Assembly: GCA_021234155.1 (NCBI GenBank)
Contig: JAJEKV010000002.1
Coordinates: 21,913,726-21,977,725, forward strand
Origin: Isoetes taiwanensis
Taxonomy: Eukaryota; Streptophyta; Lycopodiopsida; Isoetales; Isoetaceae
Direction: 5' to 3'
DNA length: 64,000 nucleotides
The stretch's first letter is position 1, and the number at the start of each line of letters is the position of its first letter. A program made the position numbers and the translations under genes. Shown in pieces: positions 9,956-20,574 of the stretch. Under the pieces are notes generated by a model. It saw nothing but the letters and a program-made list of their open reading frames with translations. It had not been told where the DNA came from and searched no databases.

Positions 9956-10946
9956 ATAAACACGGCATAGATGTTGGAAATCGAGCAGCTATAAAGCAAT
10001 CAGAGAGGTAGAATCAATAAAACTAAATTATTCCAAACGAGCTCTATTTGTAAATGTCGAAAATGAACCCTTAACTCTACTTTGACCATTTAACAGTTAC
10101 TGAAGCTAGTGATCCCTTTCCATAAATCTCACGAGACTCACTCAGAATTGGGCTATGTACAAGGAAAAAGCATCTAAAATTAGAACATAACCTGCTCGTG
10201 CATGCCTATACATATATACAATTGAACGTAGTCTAGAGAGAAATGTGGTACATAGAAAGACCAGTCTAATGTTGCTATACTTGCATATGAACCAAATAAC
10301 TTGCAAAAACTAAATTCATAAAGAAACTTGGTCTCACATATTTTGTACAACTGCCAAATTTAGACTTGTTAATAAAGTAAATCCTTGCAATCTACATGTA
10401 AAAGAGAGACTACTAGTGCTCAAAAACCTGACTAAAGCAAAGGTATTAACTAGGAAAAGGACTTTACACAATCTAGCTGAATCTTGTCTACTTGGCCAAC
10501 ACATTTTTCAATCAGAGTTATTCAATGGCCACAGTAATATAAGTGATGTTGGCAATTTTCTACAGGATGGACAGGTGTTCAACATTCTTCTGTAGCAGCA
10601 CATGATGTTAATGAGAACAGAAGAATACTGGATACCTTATTTTTATATACTTCAAAAGGCAACATATGCTTTGTAATGGTGTAATAAATGACATTAATGA
10701 TTGCAAGTGCAGAAGAAGCCACAAAGAAACCTACGAAATGTCATCTTTTGGATACATACCTTATATGCATGTCCAGTGTAAATCATGCCAAGCATGACGT
10801 GCCTAACGTTTTGAATCAGTATATATTTAGTGCCTAGCCATGAATTACTTACAATAACACTAACACTCTAATTAATACATAATCCACACAATCAAATTTT
10901 TTATTGCATCAAACCTTAGAAATAAGGGAGAACGAAGGTTTGTTAC

Positions 10947-11056
10947 CTAGATGCCTTCAAGGGATTCGCAACTTTCAAAGATGCACCAAGATGAAAGCTT
11001 ACTTTTGCCATTGTTGCATTGGGGTGTTGATGAGATATCAATCTTATTAAATCTAT
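10947..11056 (-). pseudogene. HST: HASTY exon 12, out of phase
   Basis: The exon reads IDLIRLISHQHPNATMAKVS and matches the family start LELIKL, then diverges. It is 110 nt. Exon 11 ends in phase 0 and exon 13 begins in phase 0 by homology, so a multiple of three is needed. This suggests a further small indel or a misplaced border. Alignment after KVS is weak, so the lesion is less sure than those in exons 4 and 7. Confidence 0.55.
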
Positions 11057-11603
11057 CTGCAAAAAATTATGAAGTATCTTCATCGGAGCTCAATGGATCT
11101 GATTGACAGCAAACTCAAAAGACGGAAATAATTTATTGAGTCCATGGCACATTCCAAGAATTCCTCTGAATCCACACTCTCTACAAGAGTTGATCGTGCA
11201 AAATTGTGTGTGGAAATATTTTGATTTCAGATCTACACTTAAATGCATAAATCAATAGATCATTGGTTTAAGATCATTATATCACGATTGTAGCTTCACG
11301 CAATCGAAACATTATAATCATGCTGATCCACTTTCATATTGCCTCGACAAATTTTACTAATAAAATCCAACTATCCAGTTTAAAATTGCAGGAAGCAAGG
11401 AGTACAAGTACGCCACACATGACTTGCTGCACATGAAGACATAAACATAGATAAGAATCCATACCAGCCTACTACGGTATTGACTGAAGTCGCTGGTGCT
11501 CTTAAATTCCTCTGAAGTATCTTCCTTACTTTCTCGTTTTTTCATAAGTTTCTGAGATGCTATATCAAGGAGTTCTGCACATATTTCAACCGGAACAACA
11601 CAA

Positions 11604-13064
11604 GTATGGGTCAGGCAAGGATTGCAAAAGGATATGCTTCTCTTGTACAGCTAGAAAAACAGTGCTACCAACTCCATTTCCAAGATGTTCATACAAAGCT
11701 CTTCCTGTTTGACACGTTGGTGAAGCCGGCAGCTTTATATGGTGCACAAATATGGGGAGTTGACCTACGAGCCGATGACTGGGTTCAACTAGAGAGGCTC
11801 CAAATTTCTCTTCTTTCTAGAATGATTAGAAGCAAACATTCGGTACCCCATGATATAATGCTTGCTGAATTTAATGCGAAACCTCTGAAGATCGAAATTG
11901 CCTTTCAAACAGTGACATACTTACATAAGTTACACCGTCTTGGACAGTCACAAGAAGGTCAAAAAAGACTTCCCTGGCTGGCATATGTGTCGTCTAAAAC
12001 ATTGGCAGACCAAGGTAAGCGCTGTTGGTTCTCAAGGACATCTAAATTGTTTGAGGAGATGGGTTTCTCTATGGGAAATATCCCACGTTTTCACTACAGT
12101 ATAATGGATGACAATCTGAATTTTACTCAGCAAGAAATCAATCAGCTTATACGCCATGACTTGGAGTATCTTTATGTTTCAAATACATGGGTGAATCCCA
12201 TCAAAGAGCTGCCTGTTAAAAAGAAATTCTATAAGGATAACTTCCTAAATATATCAGCGGATGGGTTCATTATAAGGCCTGGATATTTAGATATGGATCT
12301 GCCGAACAAAGTGAGATACTCTATGGGGCAGTTTAGAGTGTCATCTCACCAGCTGGAGATTGAGGTTGGTAGGGCGAAAAAGATTAGTCGTGAGGATCGG
12401 AAGTGCCCAATGTGCGATCTAAACATGGTCGAGTCAGAAGAACATTTTATTTTTACTTGCCCAACCTATTACATTATTAGAGGCAGATATCATTGTCTTT
12501 TAAGAGACCCCACATCTCTACGACAGCTGGTAGAATATTACGATCAGAAATGTGTATCTCACTTTGTATATGAACTATCTCTAGAAAGGAGAAATATTCT
12601 CAAACAAAAGAATCCAATGGGCCTGAAGCAAACAGAAATAACTGATTTCTTTTCATCTGAGACAAACGATGATAAGAGGTTAGTAGACTCACCACAGAAG
12701 AGGAAGTATCCTGACCTTAAAGGGGTAACTTTGGCGCTGTCTAAGAAGATAAAACGATCAGCAGCCATGAAACATAAAAAGTCTTTCCAGAAGAGGCCAA
12801 GCAGCAAGCAGCAAAGCAGGCCAAGAAGGGGTATTATGAAGTATTTTGCAGCAGTCACAGGAACGAATGGGCTGTCTCCATCAAACCCTATCTGAGCAGA
12901 TTTTTTGATTTTCAATTTGTTAAACTTAATATTTTTGTTTCCATACTTTAGATAACAGGAGGGTTTTCCTCCTGAAGGTCTTGAATTCTGTTTATGTTAT
13001 GGTCTCATAGACCCTTCGGGTCTTACGTAGACGTTAATAAATCTTTCTTTCTTTCTTTCTTTCT
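11604..13064 (+). mobile_element. 5'-truncated LINE in HASTY exon 11
   Basis: Non-LTR retrotransposon 3' part, antisense to HASTY. It starts abruptly inside the C-terminal region of ORF2, runs through a 3' untranslated region with a perfect short hairpin at 13009-13023, and ends in a TTTC repeat tail (about 13043-13064). Abrupt 5' truncation and a simple-repeat tail are typical of target-primed reverse transcription. I found no convincing target-site duplication. The ends are therefore set by the break in the HASTY frame and by the tail. Confidence 0.8.
11606..12895 (+). CDS. LINE ORF2 C-terminal part with zinc-binding motif and PIP-box-like motifs
   Basis: This 429-residue open frame begins MGQARIAKGYASL and continues FDTLVKPAALYGAQIWG, the region after the reverse transcriptase in plant LINEs. 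A cysteine/histidine motif CPMCDLNMVESEEHFIFTC lies near residues 268-286. The basic C-terminal tail contains QTEITDFF at residues 342-349 (12629-12652), which fits the PCNA-binding PIP-box pattern Q-x-x-I-x-x-F-F. A second similar motif, RGIMKYF, lies near residues 408-414. The true N-terminal domains are missing, so the start codon is only the first in-frame ATG. The frame is uninterrupted, suggesting a fairly young insertion. Confidence 0.85.
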   Translation: MGQARIAKGYASLVQLEKQCYQLHFQDVHTKLFLFDTLVKPAALYGAQIWGVDLRADDWVQLERLQISLLSRMIRSKHSVPHDIMLAEFNAKPLKIEIAFQTVTYLHKLHRLGQSQEGQKRLPWLAYVSSKTLADQGKRCWFSRTSKLFEEMGFSMGNIPRFHYSIMDDNLNFTQQEINQLIRHDLEYLYVSNTWVNPIKELPVKKKFYKDNFLNISADGFIIRPGYLDMDLPNKVRYSMGQFRVSSHQLEIEVGRAKKISREDRKCPMCDLNMVESEEHFIFTCPTYYIIRGRYHCLLRDPTSLRQLVEYYDQKCVSHFVYELSLERRNILKQKNPMGLKQTEITDFFSSETNDDKRLVDSPQKRKYPDLKGVTLALSKKIKRSAAMKHKKSFQKRPSSKQQSRPRRGIMKYFAAVTGTNGLSPSNPI

Positions 13065-13204
13065 CGACCTGCAGTGTTGAGCCAGTTGTAATGGTCGATT
13101 TATCTCGCAATAATAACTGTCATAACCAAATGAGGCAATGAATTATTCAAAAATGCTTTTGTATATTATGGGAAAAAGTAGAAATTTGACGAGCAGCCAC
13201 TTAC

Positions 13205-13814
13205 CAGCCAGAGTGGCAATGCTTGTGAATGAAGAATGAACTTCTTATGTTGAAAGAACTGAAGCATCTGTAAGATAACCCATTTCACATTGTAGGAAAA
13301 TCTAAAAAGGATGCATATGGCACACCAAGCTGCAAAAATACGTGACAACTTGCACATTTCACATCTGAACTAGTATATCCTCTTCCCTTCCTAATAGACG
13401 CATTCAAAAGTTCTTTGTAACCAAAGACAAACTGACCAATCAAAGGTCTCTTCCCTCAAGCAAAGCTTTCTATACCCAGTTACATCATCAGACTTAACCC
13501 TCCTAACATGCTACAGATTCTGACGATTCCAATGCAAACTATCTACAAGATTAGGACCACGGTATAGAACAGCATCAAAAATCTGTACCTGTTGGTAGTA
13601 AATTTTCAGTTTAGTGTCATCCATTGCAATGCATTGTATGTTTTGGGAACCCAGCGCAACCATGGCTTCACATAAGCACTCAGAAAACTCAGTCTCGGCT
13701 TCATCTAAGGAGCTTGTAAACTGAAAAAGAGCCTCAGAAACTTTTGATAGTATCTCAAAGATCCGTGACATTGCCACATCAAAAGAAGGTAGCGTTTCAT
13801 CAGTCGGTCTTCGC
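13205..13814 (-). pseudogene. HST: HASTY exons 9 and 10
   Basis: Exon 9 (13814-13589, 226 nt) completes an arginine from exon 8 and reads RRPTDETLPSF, then a region ending ALGSQNIQCIAMDDTKLKIY, matching the family block around SLGSTNLQ. Exon 10 (13267-13205, 63 nt) reads MLQFFQHKKFILHSQALPLW and matches the conserved FFQHFKLGLHFEALLFW. Phases agree with the neighbouring exons. No damage is seen. Confidence 0.85.
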
Positions 13815-14439
13815 CTGACAAATAAAAAAGTATTAATAAACGATGTCCTCATACTCCTTGCCTACATTCGAGTAACAAAAGCTAAGGCAAGAGCAAATCA
13901 CACGTTCTGCATTCAAAATCATGTGATAATAAAATTTGTGTTCGAGTGAGTTTACGACAAGAAAGCCTTAACACTACCAAAAATCCTCTTCTTGGATATA
14001 AGAAGGCTGGCATGAAGGATAAAGATTGATAAGTTAAGTTCATATAATCAATAATATTTAGTCCATGGATAAACGACTCTCACAAAAGAACTGTCGGCTC
14101 ATGTATGCCCCTAGACCCCACCCAGCTTGAGTAATTGAGCAAAATATATTTAACTCATTTTACTGACAATGGTTTCAAATTCCAAAAAATGAAGATTGAA
14201 TCCTGAACCAAAACGGTAACTTCCACTATTCAGCCCAAAAAGCTCCAAAGAAAATGTTCCAATCCTTCTCTGCTTATTGGTTAAATTTCTCTGCCTAACA
14301 CTTTGGAAGCTAGGTGGATATTCCTACAAGTTTCTAATTGCTATGCTGATAATGAAACTAGAATTTGGTGTCTGCTGCTCTTGCATATTTAATTTAGCCT
14401 CTATGTCTAAGAAATTTAACTTCGCACTTGTGCATAGGT

Positions 14440-16120
14440 GTCCCATGTCAAGATAGGACTGCTTTAGAGCTGGTTGTCAGTGAACATGCAGAGGAAAATG
14501 CTTTAAAGGCTAAGGGCCAAGCTGGGGTGTGAGAAGACTTCTCCATGATAGACCATATCTTTACTGCTTTGTGGATTTCCATAAAGCAGTTGATACAGGC
14601 TATTTCAGACATTAAAATCTTTAGGGCTATCAGCGGATGATCTTATTTGGGCAGTTCACTCTTTATGTCTCGGACGGCGAATGGTCAGAGGAGGTGATGA
14701 CTACAATCGGGGTAAAGCAAGGCTGCCCACTCTCGCCAACCCCATTTTAGGCTCTAAAAAACTTCACAATACACTTGGTGGAGAAGGATCAAGAGTGCAT
14801 TTCAGCCCCGATGATGACGTCTAAAATTCCACTTCTAAAATTCCACTTCCACTGAGAGACTGCAGAAACGCTTATTGGCTAGGTTTTTTTAAAAGCAGCG
14901 GCACAGAAAATACTTGCTAAAGGCTACACTTCATGGGCTCCCATGGGGACAATGCTTTTTGAGGCACTTTTATGATGTCAATACTAAACTCCATTTGTTT
15001 AATACTTTGGTTACTTTCTGTGGCGCACAGGTTTTGGCCCCTGATCTCAGAGAAGATGGCAGAGAATTTGCAGCCAATCCTCTGAGATTTGAAGCTGTGC
15101 TTATGGTGGTGTCTTATTTCCATAGACTCCAGTCTTTGGCTGATAGACAAGATGGCAGGCAAAGGCTCCCTCACTTGGCATTCCTTCATCCAAAGCATTG
15201 GCCGACTCAGGTAAAGATAGCTGGTTTTCCTGCACATGCAAACTGTTTAACAAAATGGGCTTCTCAATATATCACTTCCCACCATTTAAGCACAGTCGCT
15301 CAGCTCCCAACACTCGCTCGGCTCCGAACAATCGTTTGAAACGTCATGTGGTAAATATGAATATTTGTTAGAACACACGTATGTGGCAGACAGGTGGACC
15401 TCTTCAAAAGAATGATCCACCAAAAGAAATTCTACAAGAACAATTTCTTGAACATAACCAGAGATGGTTTCCTTTGATGTCCTGGATACTTAAATAGCCA
15501 CTTCTCATGTAACGTCCGGAATGTATTGGGGCAGTTCCGTCCGTGTCTCCTCTCACCAGTTTGAGCTGGCCAAGGGCAGGGCATGTGAACGCCGAATCTG
15601 TCAAATGTGCAACTTGGAATCGGAAAAAGAAATTATCTTCCTGCATCCAGCATAAAATACCACTGTCTTTTCAGGGAACCAACCACTTTGAGGCAGCTCC
15701 AGACCAAAAATGCCTTGCTTTGTATATGAAGTCATCAAACTTAGAAGAAACGTGCTCAAACAAAAAGAAGCTGATACAGAATTAAAGCAAAACAGTGCTG
15801 ACTTCTTTTTTCATGGGGAACTCAGATAAAGGCCAAAAGGACAGCCCCAAAAGAAGAGAAGGCACCATCGGCATGTACAAAGAATCACAGAAATTCTTCA
15901 GACCCTAATGGGTGCTCATAGGATACAGAACCATTGATGAGCTTTATCGCTAAGTTTTCGATTTTTCTTTTTTGCTAGATTTAACTAGCATTTTCAACTA
16001 GGAGAATGCCCCTAGAGGTTGAAGACTTGCTGTATTTAGTTGGTTGGTCTCATAGACCCTATGTGTCTCCGTAGACATAAATAAACTCTTCTTTTCTCTC
16101 TTCCTTTGTTTCTTTCTCCC
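14440..16120 (+). mobile_element. Degenerate LINE relic in HASTY intron 8
   Basis: The same LINE family as at 11,604, longer at its 5' end but full of stops and shifts. Remnants of reverse transcriptase read FVDFHKAVDT near 14,565-14,600 and GVKQGCPLSP near 14,708-14,740. The tail region matches the other copy through LAKGYTS, DVNTKLHLFNTLV and the Cys/His block. Around 15,785-15,815 it keeps LKQNSADFFF, the counterpart of the PIP-like motif. The 3' end has TGGTCTCATAGACCC and a pyrimidine-rich tail near 16,085-16,120. Confidence 0.85.
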
Positions 16121-16469
16121 TCGCTCTATGAGGTAACACTTTCTCCATCTGATTTATTTTAGCCCTTTCAGGAAGAAAGGGGCAGCAGCCAAGGTAAACA
16201 ATGCTGTACACCTGGTCGAAACACGTCGTCTGGTTTGGCATATTCGCACCAAATCCTGATAACATTATACCCTGCACCAGCAATATCGCCAATCCACAAC
16301 AACAAAAGTACTTTTGTTCATTCTTTGATTTTCTGTCATGTGTCAGCAAAAAGTAGATGTATATATATATCCATCTTGTTGAGTCTCTTAAGTTGGTTCT
16401 TTGCAAAGGAGAAAATTTGTCAGAAATCATATGATGCGTTTAAATAAATTAATGGATATTGCAGCATAC

Positions 16470-16541
16470 CTAGATGCAATGTGCTTCAAAAACTTACAAG
16501 CAGCCAACCGAAATTCCAATGAGCCCAAAAGAACGCCACAG
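16470..16541 (-). pseudogene. HST: HASTY exon 8
   Basis: This short exon reads CGVLLGSLEFRLAACKFLKH and matches the family block around GCSFLLSSSDFRLHACEVFK. It joins exon 7 in phase 2 and ends in phase 2 before GTATGC. No lesion is visible. The next intron (16469-13815) holds a LINE relic. Confidence 0.82.
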
Positions 16542-16635
16542 CTGGTAGCAAGAGGCAAAGCAATCTCAGATCCTACGTGATCTTTTTAAACATTCTTCAT
16601 TTGAATATAGTGCTTTATATTTTACTAAGACTCAC

Positions 16636-16797
16636 GCCTCAATAATGCCATAATTGGCCATTGCTGTCACGGGGGCCCATTCCACATAAGCAAGAAGTGC
16701 ATCAAGCGCAGCTGTCACCAGAGGCATGTTGTTTTGCTAATTCTAATTGGTTTTGTTGGGCTGCTATCCTTGCTGAAGTAAAGTGTAGATCCAAAAG
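16636..16797 (-). pseudogene. HST: HASTY exon 7 with a second frame error
   Basis: The exon starts after CTGCAG and reads LLDLHFTSARIAAQQNQLEL, then AKQHAS. The continuation VTAALDALLAYVEWAP is in another frame, with the break near 16719-16716. The exon is 162 nt, but its two neighbours require 3n+2. So one extra base is indicated, again seen independently by homology and by exon phase. The donor is GTGAGT at 16635. Confidence 0.7.
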
Positions 16798-16870
16798 CTG
16801 CAGTTCAAAAAATTCGTCTGAATGTAGCAAACTAAACAACGACGGCTACAGAAGGCAACAATTTGGCTAC

Positions 16871-17075
16871 CTTGTACAGAAATGGTAATGTTTCAGACAG
16901 GCTCTGTGTCAACCCATGCAATAATTGCCTTCGCCTTTCACCTGCAACCAAGAATTACATTAAGCATCTACGGTGTGCTTGACCATATTTGTTTGTCTAA
17001 AAACAAAAGAATTCTTTTACCTTCTAGATCTTCATTATGAACAAGCCAATGAAGAACCATGGCAACCATTTCAGC
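16871..17075 (-). pseudogene. HST: HASTY exons 5 and 6
   Basis: Exon 5 (17075-17021) reads AEMVAMVLHWLVHNEDLE and ends in phase 1. Exon 6 (16941-16871) completes the glycine and reads ERRRQLLHGLTQSLSETLPF, ending in phase 0. The NEDLEG-RRR block is one of the most conserved in the family. About five residues usual between HWL and VHNEDLEG are missing, an in-frame loss. Confidence 0.82.
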
Positions 17076-17194
17076 CTACTGAATCACATGCAGCAGGAAT
17101 TAAGATAACTAAAAGAAGAGATTTACCAGTTACAAACAACTTGCTTACATGAAATGTGATAATTTATGACACGAAGAGAAAACATAGCCTTTAC

Positions 17195-17273
17195 ATGAGC
17201 GGGAGTGTTGCTACCGAGTTGAAAGAGTGTTTGCATCATGTCCTTAAATGGGTGGCCCTTCTCTTCTTGCAAC
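17195..17273 (-). pseudogene. HST: HASTY exon 4 with a one-base frame error
   Basis: The exon opens in phase with VARREG, which matches the family's conserved VRREG, then reaches a TAA at 17246-17244. One base later the frame reads HPFKDMMQTLFQLGSNTPAH, which fits the family. The exon is 79 nt between a good acceptor and a GTAAAG donor. Exon 3 ends and exon 5 begins in phase 0, so a multiple of three is expected. An extra base near 17255, or a net two-base loss, explains both facts. A sequencing error is the main alternative. Confidence 0.7.
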
Positions 17274-17456
17274 CTAACAGAAAGCAGTAAAATGTCATGA
17301 CATGCCTGAAAAAGCAAGATTTGCCACATCCAGATGACACGCCACATTAATAGCCGCTCATTGCAGTGATGCAAACATAAATTGGAGGATAAGACGTGCC
17401 ATCTAGAAGCAAGAACCCAAATGTTTCCATTGCCAAATGGAATCTGAACCGCAGAC

Positions 17457-18093
17457 CTCTGCCACAAGTGCTGCTGTTTGGCTCTTGAGCGCCCACTGCT
17501 CATAAGGTTTCGCAAAAGTTTGAACCATGTCAATGACCATGCAGGCCATTTGATGCCTCTCCTGTGTGCTTAATTCATCCCAGCAGATTCGGATCAGGTG
17601 CTGCAACATTGGAACAAGTGTTTGAGAAAAATACTAATGAAAAGAGCACAGTCTGTTCTGGTAGAGCACCCTGAAGATAGATGAAAATGTTCAAATAAAG
17701 GACATTATACCTGCAGCATTTTGAATCCAAAATGACGAACTTCCGAAGTCTGATCCTCTTTTGTAATGGCAAATGCTATTGTAGCAAGCATTCGTACATC
17801 TCCAGATTTTAACTGTGAGCATATGTCAAACAGGGTATTAAGCTTCCCATTTGCCAAAATGGAGAACTAATAAATTCATAAAGTTTAGCCATCAAATGAA
17901 AATGCAAGGACGCGGATTGCAGAGTTTGGACTAGTTTAGGCCTTAGATTATGTGCATGTTAACGAACGCCTAAAAAAACAATACATACCACTTCCAAGTA
18001 CGTCGTGGCAGCTTGCCGAGCCTCTGAAGATGAGCGCCAGTCCAATGCTGCCATCACTGCCTTGGCAACGTCTACTGAAGTAAGTTCCGTCAT
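17457..18093 (-). pseudogene. HST: HASTY exons 1-3 (N-terminal importin-beta-like repeats)
   Basis: Exon 1 (18093-17989) starts at an ATG followed by TELTSVDVAKAVMAALDW, as expected for the family N-terminus. Exon 2 (17812-17711) carries LKSGDVRMLATIAFAI and ends in GFKMLQ. Exon 3 (17600-17457) carries HLIRICWDEL and ends at LVAE. All three are multiples of three bases with GT/AG borders (105, 102 and 144 nt), so this part is undamaged. The start codon is chosen by alignment to the family N-terminus. No other in-frame ATG is needed. Confidence 0.85.
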
Positions 18094-19090
18094 GTTGCAG
18101 TATCTTTATTTGCATCAACTCTGCAATTTGGGACTATTTTCATAAGGCGTATTTGCAGATGCATACATGTGTCAGAATGGAGAAATTAGGCCCTCTCGAT
18201 CGGGCGCAGCTCATCGATTTCTCAGTGTAAAAGGAACCCTACAATACCATATGCATGTACTCGTAGCTAGTTAACTAACCAACCTCAGATAACTATTTCG
18301 TGATTGTGTTTTTAAGTGGGAAATTCCATTTACTCGGCTCCCGATTATTCCAAATTATTTAGATTTCACATTAACCAGCAAAAATGCCGCCTGCATTTAT
18401 ACTTACCGGATTTTTGAGAAAAATACCTCTAATTTGCCGGATTTTACACTATTTTTACAAATTTTTGACCGAAAATTTGCCCGCATCTACTTTATTAAAT
18501 CGGATATTTCTAACTTTAATCGGAAATTCTGGGGAGGAACCCCCCTAATTTTGACCCTTGGTATTGGGATCTCCGTATTAGACTGGGGATTTCATTTTTG
18601 GGTTGTCGAAAGGACAAACCCTAGGGCTGAAGGGTGCGTTTTTGGCATATGATGTCGATATTCTATTTGAAGGGTGGACTTGTCGGTTGTGTGAGATTTC
18701 GACGGACGAGATTTGGCCTAGAGCTAAGACAACAGGGATTTTGGTGTTGCTAGTTTCTCTCTATTTTTGAGTGACCGTGGGAGTTTTCTTAGGATGACTT
18801 TATTCTAAAAATATTAAGCAACAAGCAACTTCAGCATTTTCTAGCCTTTGCTTTGAGGTTCATCTCATCTTATCTCGCATTTCTGGCAAAATAAAAGGTC
18901 ATTTCATTGGTTTCTTCTTTGTTTTGCTATCATATGGGTACTTCTGTTGATTATTTTGTTGAAACCAGATTTGAAATGGTGGGCATGCATTGTTCTAAAT
19001 GTTCATCAAGAATGGGCTTATTTTGCTAGCTTGATCAGCTTCTCATTATACTCTAGGGGAATATATACCTTTTACTCTTTGGTTGTCATT
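18094..19090. other. Upstream flank of the HASTY copy, no gene seen
   Basis: The HASTY promoter should lie in the first few hundred bases, read leftwards. I cannot point to a definite TATA box or other element. The rest has no coding signature. Confidence 0.5.
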
Positions 19091-20200
19091 CACATAAATA
19101 TGTGGAACGTCCTACCTTGAAAATGATGTTGTCCTCAACATCAAGACTATTCTTGGTCTGGGCCAACACATGACATGTTGGAAGCAAGTCTCCCCATCTT
19201 AAAGAGGTAATGCGAAATTATAAGTCACACAAAAGTTGTCATGTTCAAGGTGATCAAGTTTGAAATGACGCATAATGTGCAATTTATAACTCGGCGAAAG
19301 TTTAATGGTAATTGATGGAACAATGTTATATGGAAAGGGGGCATAACGATTTATGTTGTCCTCAGCATTTGGGTTAGGTGGTTAACTCACAAGGAAAATT
19401 AAATTGAGAAAGGTGGACAGATTTAGGTAGGTGATATAAAAGAGACATATATAGATCGTACACGATCATCGTATAGGACTGTAGTCCTGTCAAAAGTCAA
19501 CATTCAAGATATGATACATAAGCAAGCACCCTATTGGCGCTCGGTGGACCATAGCCTATAGGGCCTGGCAATGCAAACAGAAAAGGCATATCACAACAAG
19601 AATGTAGGGCTGAAGCGACCCTTAGAAGTACTGCAGGCGCTAAGCTAAACGCTTTTGTCCTGCAGAATTACAAGACATCGTTGTCTATAAATTAATTTAT
19701 ATGTTGTGGTTGAAGGGACTACCCCCTTTGAAGAAGAAAAGGAAAAAAAAAAAAAGGAAAACCTATCATGCCTAAGGCTTGCCATCTGTCTCGGCGTAAG
19801 GAATGGCAATGTTCCCATTATAGCCGTAGATGAAGGCGTCCTATCATGCCTATATACCCATTCCCATTCCTAGGATGCATCTAGCCCTATCCCTGCATGA
19901 AGACTGGCTTGCATGATCCCTGTCGGATCTAATGCCCGTCGAGATATCGGCTGGTGGTCATAGCACACACCATGTTCCTTTGAAGCTGGCGTTGATGTCG
20001 TCGTTGTTGGTGCATGCGTGACATTGCCGTAGGAGTTGGACCCGTCTTTGGAAAGTGGTTCCACTTAACCAAATAGGAGAGATTATGAGTGTCCCTTGTT
20101 TGCTTGTACGTACGATTGAAAATAGCATGTGGAACTAATTCCACTTGCTCATCCGTCATATCCAAGAGCGTTTAAAATCCATATATTACCTTAGGATCAA
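19090..20200 (-). repeat. Decayed gypsy debris with a possible chromodomain remnant
   Basis: Minus-strand translation at about 20140-20010 reads VPHAIFNRTYKQTRDTHNLS followed by YLVKWNHFP, resembling the C-terminal chromodomain of chromovirus integrases. Further left, LTR-like phrases such as GATGTTGTCCTCAACATC occur at about 19120-19145. No frame of useful length survives. The assignment is tentative. Confidence 0.4.
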
Positions 20201-20574
20201 ATGTATACTCCTTCAAAGGCTTACGTGAAGGACGTCATGGCCTTCAGATAGGCCCATGGGCATACTTGCTAGATTATCTCAAAGGTTCCGCCCATCGAGG
20301 TGCCAGCAGTTTGCAATACCTCTGCAACGTGAATTCTCAACAAAACATACATGTGGGTGAGCAATCTGGGGTCGAATTGCCATAGTCATGATGATTTAGG
20401 TCTCCGCAATGGTTGGAACTATTTTGGAATCCATCACTACTCACTTCTCCATTTCACTATATTGATCGATACATATTTTTCATTACTACACTAGTCATTC
20501 ATGTTATACTCTTAAAGAAATACATTATACTGACACTATATCGTAATATACTCAATTTAGAAATCATTATTTAC

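Larger units (their letters stand above)
11465..13116 (-). pseudogene. HST: HASTY exon 11, split by an antisense LINE
   Basis: The right part starts at 13116 after a CAG acceptor and reads LLLRDKSTITTGSTLQ up to about 13065. The left part, about 11605-11465, reads VEICAELLDIASQKLMKKRE and ends YRSRL before GTATGG. This matches the family region ending FGPYRSKL. The intervening 1.45 kb is a LINE 3' end on the opposite strand. Both parts stay open in the HASTY frame, so the insertion seems to lie in coding sequence. The right part is in a poorly conserved region and less certain. Confidence 0.6.
1..18093 (-). pseudogene. HST: HASTY / exportin-5-like gene, disrupted copy
   Basis: HASTY is the plant exportin-5 homologue, a HEAT-repeat karyopherin that carries microRNAs out of the nucleus. 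Translated minus-strand segments follow the family order from the N-terminus to a region near the C-terminus. Recognisable stretches include WALKSQTAALVAEV, NEDLEGERRRQLLHGLTQSL, YVEWAPV, ALGSQNIQCIA, LLRGEYNLLGEA, MEIRHLRLLIH and MEEKLLRDLTRE. Most exons have GT/AG borders and fitting phases: 18093-17989, 17812-17711, 17600-17457, 17273-17195, 17075-17021, 16941-16871, 16797-16636, 16541-16470, 13814-13589, 13267-13205, 13116 to about 11465 (split), 11056-10947, 9542-9425, 9324-9155, 9079-8978, 8910-8807, 6374-6083, 6001-713 (split), 636-142 and 74 to beyond the edge. Breaks are a TGA in exon 19, out-of-phase exons 4, 7 and 12, a LINE in exon 11 and a copia element in exon 18. Family assignment is strong. 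Pseudogene status is an inference from many independent lesions. Confidence 0.88.

Noticed and set aside
12559-12915. Minus-strand 118-aa frame with hydrophobic runs
   Set aside because: Antisense shadow of the LINE ORF2 C-terminus, which has recognisable motifs.
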